The notes under the pieces were generated by a model that was not told where the DNA came from, ran no database searches, and was given only the letters and a program-made list of their open reading frames with translations. Shown in pieces: positions 59,640 to 64,000 of a stretch of 64,000 nt of DNA. Position 1 is the stretch's first letter; the number at the start of each line of letters is the position of its first letter. Both the position numbers and the translations under genes were made by a program. Source of the DNA: Pseudomonas frederiksbergensis (GTDB lineage Bacteria; Pseudomonadota; Gammaproteobacteria; Pseudomonadales; Pseudomonadaceae); the NCBI RefSeq assembly GCF_001952935.1, contig NZ_CP018319.1:5352001-5416000 (forward strand), in the 5' to 3' direction.

Positions 59640-61220
59640 ATGACCCGAATTCTTGGTCACAACTACATCGGCGGTCAGCGCAGTGCGGCCGGCCAGCTCA
59701 AACTACAGAGCGTCGACGCCAGCACGGGCGAAGCCCTGCCGTACGATTTCTCCCAGGCGACGCCGGAAGAAGTCGATGCCGCCGCCAAGGCTGCCGCCGC
59801 GGCTTACCCGGCCTATCGCAGCCTGAGCGCCGAACGTCGGGCGCAATTTCTCGACGCGATTGCCGATGAACTGGACGCGCTGGGCGATGACTTTGTGGCG
59901 CTGGTCTGCCGCGAAACCGCGCTGCCTGCGGCACGGATTCAAGGCGAACGCGGTCGCACCAGCGGCCAGATGCGTCTGTTCGCCAAAGTGCTGCGTCGCG
60001 GTGATTTCTACGGGGCGCGGATCGATCTGGCGTTGCCAGAGCGCAAGCCCTTGCCGCGTCCGGATCTGCGTCAGTACCGCATCGGCCTCGGGCCGGTGGC
60101 CGTGTTTGGCGCCAGTAACTTTCCGTTGGCGTTCTCCACAGCTGGCGGCGACACCGCATCGGCATTGGCCGCCGGATGCCCGGTGGTGTTCAAGGCCCAC
60201 AGCGGTCACATGGCCACGGCCGAACAGGTGGCCGACGCGATCATCCGCGCCGCCGAGAAAACCGATATGCCGGCCGGCGTGTTCAACATGATCTACGGCG
60301 GTGGCGTCGGCGAAGCGCTGGTCAAGCATTCGGCAATTCTGGCGGTTGGTTTTACCGGCTCGCTCAAGGGCGGCCGTGCATTGTGTGACATGGCCGCAGC
60401 ACGGGCGCAGCCCATCCCGGTGTTCGCCGAAATGTCGAGCATCAACCCGGTGATAGTGTTGCCGCAGGCGCTGCAAACTCGCGCCGAATCGATCGCCCGG
60501 GACCTGACCGCTTCGGTGGTTCAGGGCTGTGGTCAGTTCTGCACCAATCCCGGTTTGGTCATCGGTATTCGTTCGCCGCAATTCACCACATTCGTGCAAC
60601 AGGTGGCGGGGCTGGTGGGCGATCAACCGGCGCAAACCATGCTCAATGCCGGGACCTTGAGCAGCTATGGCAAAGGCCTGCAAAAACTCCTCGCGCATCC
60701 GGGCATCGAGCATCTGGCCGGAAGTCCGCAGCAAGGCAATCAGGCGCAACCGCAGCTGTTCAAGGCCGATGTCAGCCTGTTGATCAAGGGCGACGAAGTG
60801 CTGCAGGAAGAAGTGTTCGGCCCGACCACGGTGTTCGTCGAGGTCGCCGATCAGGCGCAACTCAGCGCCGCGTTGAACGGCCTGCACGGGCAACTGACGG
60901 CGACGATTATTGGCGAATCGGCCGACTTCGAACAGTTCAGCGAGCTGACGCCGTTGCTGGAACAGAAGGTCGGGCGGATCCTGCTCAACGGCTATCCGAC
61001 CGGCGTGGAAGTCTGCGATTCGATGGTCCACGGCGGGCCGTATCCGGCGACCTCCGATGCACGGGGCACCTCGGTGGGTACGCTGGCGATCGACCGTTTC
61101 CTGCGCCCGGTGTGCTTCCAGAACTATCCGGACAGCCTGCTGCCGGAGGCCTTGAAGAATGGTAATCCGCTGCGTATTCAGCGGTTGGTGGATGGCCAGC
61201 CTTCGCGCGAAGCCCTCTAA
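59640..61220 (+). CDS. 2,5-dioxovalerate (2-oxoglutarate semialdehyde) dehydrogenase
   Basis: A 526-residue NADP-type aldehyde dehydrogenase of the ketoglutarate-semialdehyde class. Catalytic Cys lies in QGCGQFCTNPG and the general base Glu in VFAEMSSINP. The cofactor-binding GPVAVFGASNFPLAFSTAGG and VGFTGSLKGGRAL motifs are present. It forms 2-oxoglutarate, linking pentonate breakdown to the TCA cycle. AAGGAG precedes the ATG at 59640, and the gene is tightly behind AraD1. It ends ten bases before a copy of the dispersed palindrome. Confidence 0.93.
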   Translation: MTRILGHNYIGGQRSAAGQLKLQSVDASTGEALPYDFSQATPEEVDAAAKAAAAAYPAYRSLSAERRAQFLDAIADELDALGDDFVALVCRETALPAARIQGERGRTSGQMRLFAKVLRRGDFYGARIDLALPERKPLPRPDLRQYRIGLGPVAVFGASNFPLAFSTAGGDTASALAAGCPVVFKAHSGHMATAEQVADAIIRAAEKTDMPAGVFNMIYGGGVGEALVKHSAILAVGFTGSLKGGRALCDMAAARAQPIPVFAEMSSINPVIVLPQALQTRAESIARDLTASVVQGCGQFCTNPGLVIGIRSPQFTTFVQQVAGLVGDQPAQTMLNAGTLSSYGKGLQKLLAHPGIEHLAGSPQQGNQAQPQLFKADVSLLIKGDEVLQEEVFGPTTVFVEVADQAQLSAALNGLHGQLTATIIGESADFEQFSELTPLLEQKVGRILLNGYPTGVEVCDSMVHGGPYPATSDARGTSVGTLAIDRFLRPVCFQNYPDSLLPEALKNGNPLRIQRLVDGQPSREAL

Positions 61221-61230
61221 ACCTGTGACT

Positions 61231-61340
61231 GATCGTTCCCACGCTCTGCGTGGGAATGCAGCCCGGGACGCTCCGCGTCCCTTCAAAGCCGAACGCAGAG
61301 CGTCCGAAGAGGCATTCCCACGCAGAGCGTGGGAACGATC
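61231..61340. repeat. Dispersed palindromic element (copy D)
   Basis: GATCGTTCCCACGCTCTGCG to the inverse CGCAGAGCGTGGGAACGATC, with the nested GGGACGCTCCGCGTCCC pair. It begins ten bases after the dehydrogenase stop. Confidence 0.92.
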
Positions 61341-61393
61341 ATTGCGGTGTGATGAGCTATCATTGCGTCTTTCCCATTCAAAGATTGACTGCC

Positions 61394-61690
61394 ATGACCG
61401 CCCCAACAGACACCTTGCTCGCCACCCTCGAACACTGCGATATGGTGGAAATCGACGGGCTGCACGCCTTTGAATTCTCCCTCGATGAAGACGACAACCT
61501 GCACATCGAATGCCTGGACGGTCGTGTGTCCAAGCACTGGGAGTTCACCCCCGCCGAGGTCGAGGCCGCGACCTTCGATCCAGACCTGCAAAGCTGGTTG
61601 ATCACCGGCAGTTCCGGTGAGCACCGCTTGGTGTGCATGACCGCGTTCCGCGGTGATGACGACGAGGAAGAAACGAATGAGGATGCGTAA
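61394..61690 (+). CDS. DUF5629-type small acidic protein, 98 residues
   Basis: A very acidic 98-residue soluble protein (DALLATLEHCDMVEIDGLHAF-like N-terminal region; tail GDDDEEETNEDA). Its compact alpha/beta pattern (WEFTPAEVEAATF, then QSWLITGS) resembles the short Pseudomonas proteins grouped as DUF5629. The stop overlaps the start of the following lactonase gene by 14 bases, so the two are translationally coupled. No function is known. The ribosome site is weak. Confidence 0.7.
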   Translation: MTAPTDTLLATLEHCDMVEIDGLHAFEFSLDEDDNLHIECLDGRVSKHWEFTPAEVEAATFDPDLQSWLITGSSGEHRLVCMTAFRGDDDEEETNEDA

Positions 61691-62852
61691 GCTCTGGCCA
61701 CTGTTGATGGTCGGCAGCGTCGGCGCAATGGGTTTTCAAGTTGCGTCGGCTGACGACTATCAGTTGCTGGTCGGTTCCTACACGGCCGGTCAGAGCCAGG
61801 GAATTTATCGCCTGAACTTCGACAGCGCTACCGGGCTGATCGACGCCAAGCCATTGCAAGTGATCAAGAGCGAAAACCCATCCTGGCTGACCCTGTCCAA
61901 GGATCAGCGTCAGCTGTTCGTGGTCAACGAAAACGGCCCGGGGCAGACCGATCCGGTAGGGCGCGTCAGCAGTTATGCGATCGATCCGAAAACCCATGAG
62001 CTGAGCCTGATCAATCAGGTGCAGAGCCTGGGCAACGAGCCGACGCATTCGGGCCTCAGCGCTGAAGCCAATCATCTGTTTGTCAGCAACTATTCGGTGT
62101 CTGAAGATCCGGGCGGCACCCTGGCGGTGTTGCCGGTGGACGCTGATGGCAAGCTCAAGCCCGTGGTGCAGATGAGCAGCCATCCATCGAGCCGGGTCAA
62201 TCCTGAACGGCAGATGTCGGCGCACGTGCATTCCACGGTTTCCTCGCCGGACGGCCAGTATGTGTTCTCCAATGACCTGGGCGCCGACAAGGTCTTTGCC
62301 TACCGCTTCGACCCCAAGGCCAACCCGGAACTGCCCTTGACCGCGGCTACACCGGCGTCTGTCCAGATGCCACCCGGCAGCGGTCCGCGTCATCTGCTGT
62401 TCAGCGCCGATGGCAAGCACGCGTGGCTGACCATGGAAATGAGCGCGCAGGTTGCGGTGTTCGATTACAAGGACGGCCAACTCAAGCAAACGCAGATGGT
62501 CGAGTTGGCGACGGGGCAACCCGTTTCGGACAAGGCCGCCGCTGCGCTTCACGCGTCGAGCGATGGCAAGTTTCTCTACGTCAGCAACCGTGGCACCACC
62601 AATCAGCTGTTGGTATTCGCCATCGATCCTGTGACCGGGCACCTCAAGGAACTGCAGCGCCGTTCCGTTGAAGGTGATCACCCGCGCGAGTTCAGCCTCG
62701 ATCCGAGCGGCAAGTTCGTGTTGATCGCCAATCAGAAAAGCAACCAGATTGTCGTCGTCGAGCGCGATTCAAAGACAGGCTTGCTGGGTAAAACCGTGCA
62801 AAAACTGCCAATGGATGCCCCGAGCGACCTCAAGTTTCTGGTGCGTCAATAG
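61677..62852 (+). CDS. Periplasmic lactonase-like seven-bladed beta-propeller
   Basis: A 391-residue protein with a Sec signal (LWPLLMVGSVGAMGFQVASA, cut before DDYQLL). It is a propeller of the lactonase/6-phosphogluconolactonase (Pgl, cycloisomerase-2) family: VGSYTAGQSQGIYRLNFD, GNEPTHSGLSAEANHLFVSN, VHSTVSSPDGQYVFSNDLG, GSGPRHLLFSADGKHAW and HPREFSLDPSGKFVLIAN. The substrate may be a sugar lactone in the periplasm. A GAGGAAG site supports the start at 61677, inside the end of the previous gene. Its nearness to a sugar-acid pathway fits lactone hydrolysis. Confidence 0.88.
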   Translation: MRMRKLWPLLMVGSVGAMGFQVASADDYQLLVGSYTAGQSQGIYRLNFDSATGLIDAKPLQVIKSENPSWLTLSKDQRQLFVVNENGPGQTDPVGRVSSYAIDPKTHELSLINQVQSLGNEPTHSGLSAEANHLFVSNYSVSEDPGGTLAVLPVDADGKLKPVVQMSSHPSSRVNPERQMSAHVHSTVSSPDGQYVFSNDLGADKVFAYRFDPKANPELPLTAATPASVQMPPGSGPRHLLFSADGKHAWLTMEMSAQVAVFDYKDGQLKQTQMVELATGQPVSDKAAAALHASSDGKFLYVSNRGTTNQLLVFAIDPVTGHLKELQRRSVEGDHPREFSLDPSGKFVLIANQKSNQIVVVERDSKTGLLGKTVQKLPMDAPSDLKFLVRQ

Positions 62853-63007
62853 GCCGCAGGCCCCGGTTGATGGGGCCTGCATCCTTCTATTAATGACGCT
62901 GATATCTGCTAATGCTACAAAAGATTTCAAGGTGCCAACCTCGACGGTTAAGTTTGCTTCACGGCCCCACCGGGCAAGCAAGCCAACTGAATCCGAGGAA
63001 CAGCGCC

Positions 63008-63187
63008 ATGAACTTCAATCTCTTCTCCGTAATCGCCGCTTCCGCCATCTCTGCCACCGTTGCGTTGCCAGCCAACGCCAACATTGAAATCAGCGATAAA
63101 AAATCCCACGCCCAAAGCTACACCCAGAAATACCTGCAACAGAGCGCTAACTTTTACGCCGCACTGGATCACAAGACCCAAGCCTGA
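63008..63187 (+). CDS. Small secreted protein, 59 residues
   Basis: A short exported protein with a signal peptide (FNLFSVIAASAISATVALPANA) and a mature part of about 35 residues rich in Ser, Gln and Lys (SDKKSHAQSYTQKYLQQSANFYAALDH). GAGGAA lies before the ATG at 63008. In-frame codons further upstream to 62912 have no ribosome site and would spoil the signal. No family recognised. The first of a run of very small genes at this end. Confidence 0.7.
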   Translation: MNFNLFSVIAASAISATVALPANANIEISDKKSHAQSYTQKYLQQSANFYAALDHKTQA

Positions 63188-63206
63188 AAGTTGAACCCTG
63201 CACCCT

Positions 63207-63281
63207 TTATGCAGGAGCGAAGTCACTTGCGCCGATCGAGCTGAAGCTTCGAGAAGCGTGAGTGATGTCGCTCCTGCATAA
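63207..63281. repeat. Inverted repeat of the GCAGGAGCGA type
   Basis: Exact 14-base arms TTATGCAGGAGCGA / TCGCTCCTGCATAA separated by about 47 bases that contain GAAGCTTCGAGAAGC. It is a REP-like structure unrelated in sequence to the other families. Confidence 0.8.
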
Positions 63282-63393
63282 CGCATTTACGACAGCATCA
63301 TATTGCTATCAAACTAGTAATTGATATCACGGGGCCATTAGTTTAAATTTGACGCTGATTTTTTGACTCCTTCTCCTGATAAGGATCGACAGC

Positions 63394-63519
63394 ATGGCAA
63401 TGCGTCTGGCCGTGGTTCTTCTGTTTCTCTATTCCACCCCCATTCTTTCGGCTGCCCAGCCCGTTCCATCCGAGCCGGATGCGGCCCGCGAGCGCCTGAT
63501 GAGTTTTATTGAAGACTGA
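63394..63519 (+). CDS. Very small secreted protein, 41 residues
   Basis: Start MAMRLAVVLLFLYSTPILSA; a signal peptide followed by only about 20 mature residues (QPVPSEPDAARERLMSFIED). AAGGA precedes the ATG at nine bases, so translation is plausible. Too short for usual gene callers. The mature part is acidic and helical. Function unknown. Confidence 0.55.
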   Translation: MAMRLAVVLLFLYSTPILSAAQPVPSEPDAARERLMSFIED

Positions 63520-63634
63520 GATAGTTTGGTTTAATGATTAACGAAGCTGATGGTTACTATGGATAACCCTGAGTGGTTATCACCGCTTTCTTGATCGATT
63601 CTGTGGGCATCGAAACATGCCTGCGGAGAACATC

Positions 63635-63847
63635 ATGGTCAGCGCAATCATCACTTCTGCCAAACACGGCGCCTACCTAGCTATCGCTCTTTATGTGATC
63701 CTGGTGCTGCTTGTCAGCCTTTCGCCTCAATCGCGTCAACCGCTTGAAGCGCCAGTTCAAGTCGCGCATCCCGGCATCCAGTTTGAACACCGTTCGCAAA
63801 CTGCGATGGTCGATCAAGCTGAACTCGGGGGAGTCGCCGGGGAATGA
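63635..63847 (+). CDS. Small membrane protein, 70 residues
   Basis: A 70-residue protein with one clear membrane helix (AYLAIALYVILVLLVSLS) and a polar C-terminal part (QSRQPLEAPVQVAHPGIQFE). GGAG seven bases before the ATG at 63635 favours this start over the ATG at 63617. Its stop overlaps the next start by ATGA, so it is coupled to the gene cut by the window edge. No family recognised. Confidence 0.65.
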   Translation: MVSAIITSAKHGAYLAIALYVILVLLVSLSPQSRQPLEAPVQVAHPGIQFEHRSQTAMVDQAELGGVAGE

Positions 63848-64000
63848 AAGGGCACAGACTTTGGGTCATCGCCTTCCTGGCGTTCATGACCAATGGATCT
63901 TCCTTGCTGGGGATCGGACAGGGCTCAGCGGGGTCGGTGGCACGGACTATCGAAGCCAATCACAACCTTGCTCGTAACATTGAAACCGCGAAGGCCCTGG
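63844..64000 (+). CDS. Partial hypothetical protein (cut by window end)
   Basis: The first 52 codons (start MKGHRLWVIAFLAFMTNGSS) of a gene translationally coupled to the preceding one by ATGA. The N terminus is a signal peptide or signal anchor (LWVIAFLAFMTNGSSLLGI), followed by a helical stretch (ARTIEANHNLARNIETAKAL). It is probably an exported or membrane-anchored protein. No function can be assigned from this fragment. Confidence 0.6.
   Translation, partial: MKGHRLWVIAFLAFMTNGSSLLGIGQGSAGSVARTIEANHNLARNIETAKAL

Noticed and set aside
1..64000. tRNA or rRNA genes, CRISPR arrays, prophage and complete insertion sequences
   Set aside because: None were recognised on either strand; the single recombinase at 13401-14345 is not accompanied by phage genes or a tRNA attachment site.

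Overview
The window looks like a chromosomal segment from a Pseudomonas of the P. fluorescens group. Supporting signs are a complete 2-ketogluconate (kgu/ptxS) locus, an AruH-type aminotransferase, hpd, an MvaU/TurB-type H-NS analogue, a GalU-Gor pair, typical GC-rich codon use, and abundant Pseudomonas REP palindromes. The REPs have the core GTGGGAGCGGGCTTGCTCGC and often occur as inverted pairs. All calls come from reading the sequence and from remembered family features; no database search was possible.

Layout. 0-2 kb: modABC molybdate importer (minus strand; modC is cut by the left edge) with a perfect ModE-like operator. 2-4.8 kb: nitronate monooxygenase, AcuI-type reductase and a GyrI-like protein. 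4.75-7.5 kb: an alkylation-repair cluster on the minus strand: a miniature Ada fragment, a 2OG-Fe(II) oxygenase, AlkB and Ada. 7.6-9.6 kb: small conserved proteins and lipoproteins. 9.9-12.2 kb: galU and gor. 12.2-14.3 kb: a KfrA-like DNA-binding protein divergent from a tyrosine recombinase, with nested inverted repeats between them. 14.5-17.4 kb: ahpC, ahpF and gloA. 17.6-23.2 kb: secreted protein, mvaU, an EAL-domain remnant, a LysR/EamA pair, a small leader ORF, hpd and rarD. 23.4-28.7 kb: aldo/keto reductase and a CdaR/MFS/glycerate kinase module. 29-31.9 kb: chemoreceptor and aruH-like gene. 32-37.4 kb: kguEKTD plus ptxS, with two identical PtxS boxes.

37.6-43.2 kb is visibly AT-richer and looks acquired. 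It holds a large Ig-like repeat protein and an autotransporter, each broken by one frameshift; the first break lies in a run of eight G. 43.3-49.4 kb: LysE exporter, AraC regulator, DUF1345 protein, and a YCF48 protein with an RND/MMPL transporter. 49.5-54.2 kb: a very large toxin-like (DUF6543-type) gene, frameshifted at a run of six G. 54.3-61.2 kb: a sugar-acid catabolic locus: FadR-type regulator, IlvD/Edd dehydratase, MFS importer, AraD1/FAH enzyme and ketoglutarate-semialdehyde dehydrogenase. Two matching candidate operators lie in its divergent promoter region. 61.2-64 kb: DUF5629-type protein, periplasmic lactonase-like propeller and a string of very small exported or membrane proteins, the last cut by the right edge.

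The most unusual signals are: three large accessory genes interrupted by single-base indels, two of them in G runs; a mini-Ada translated at the head of the repair cluster; an Ada lacking three of four zinc cysteines; a kguK whose last codons and stop come from a dispersed repeat; and the KfrA/recombinase pair with its operator-like dyads.
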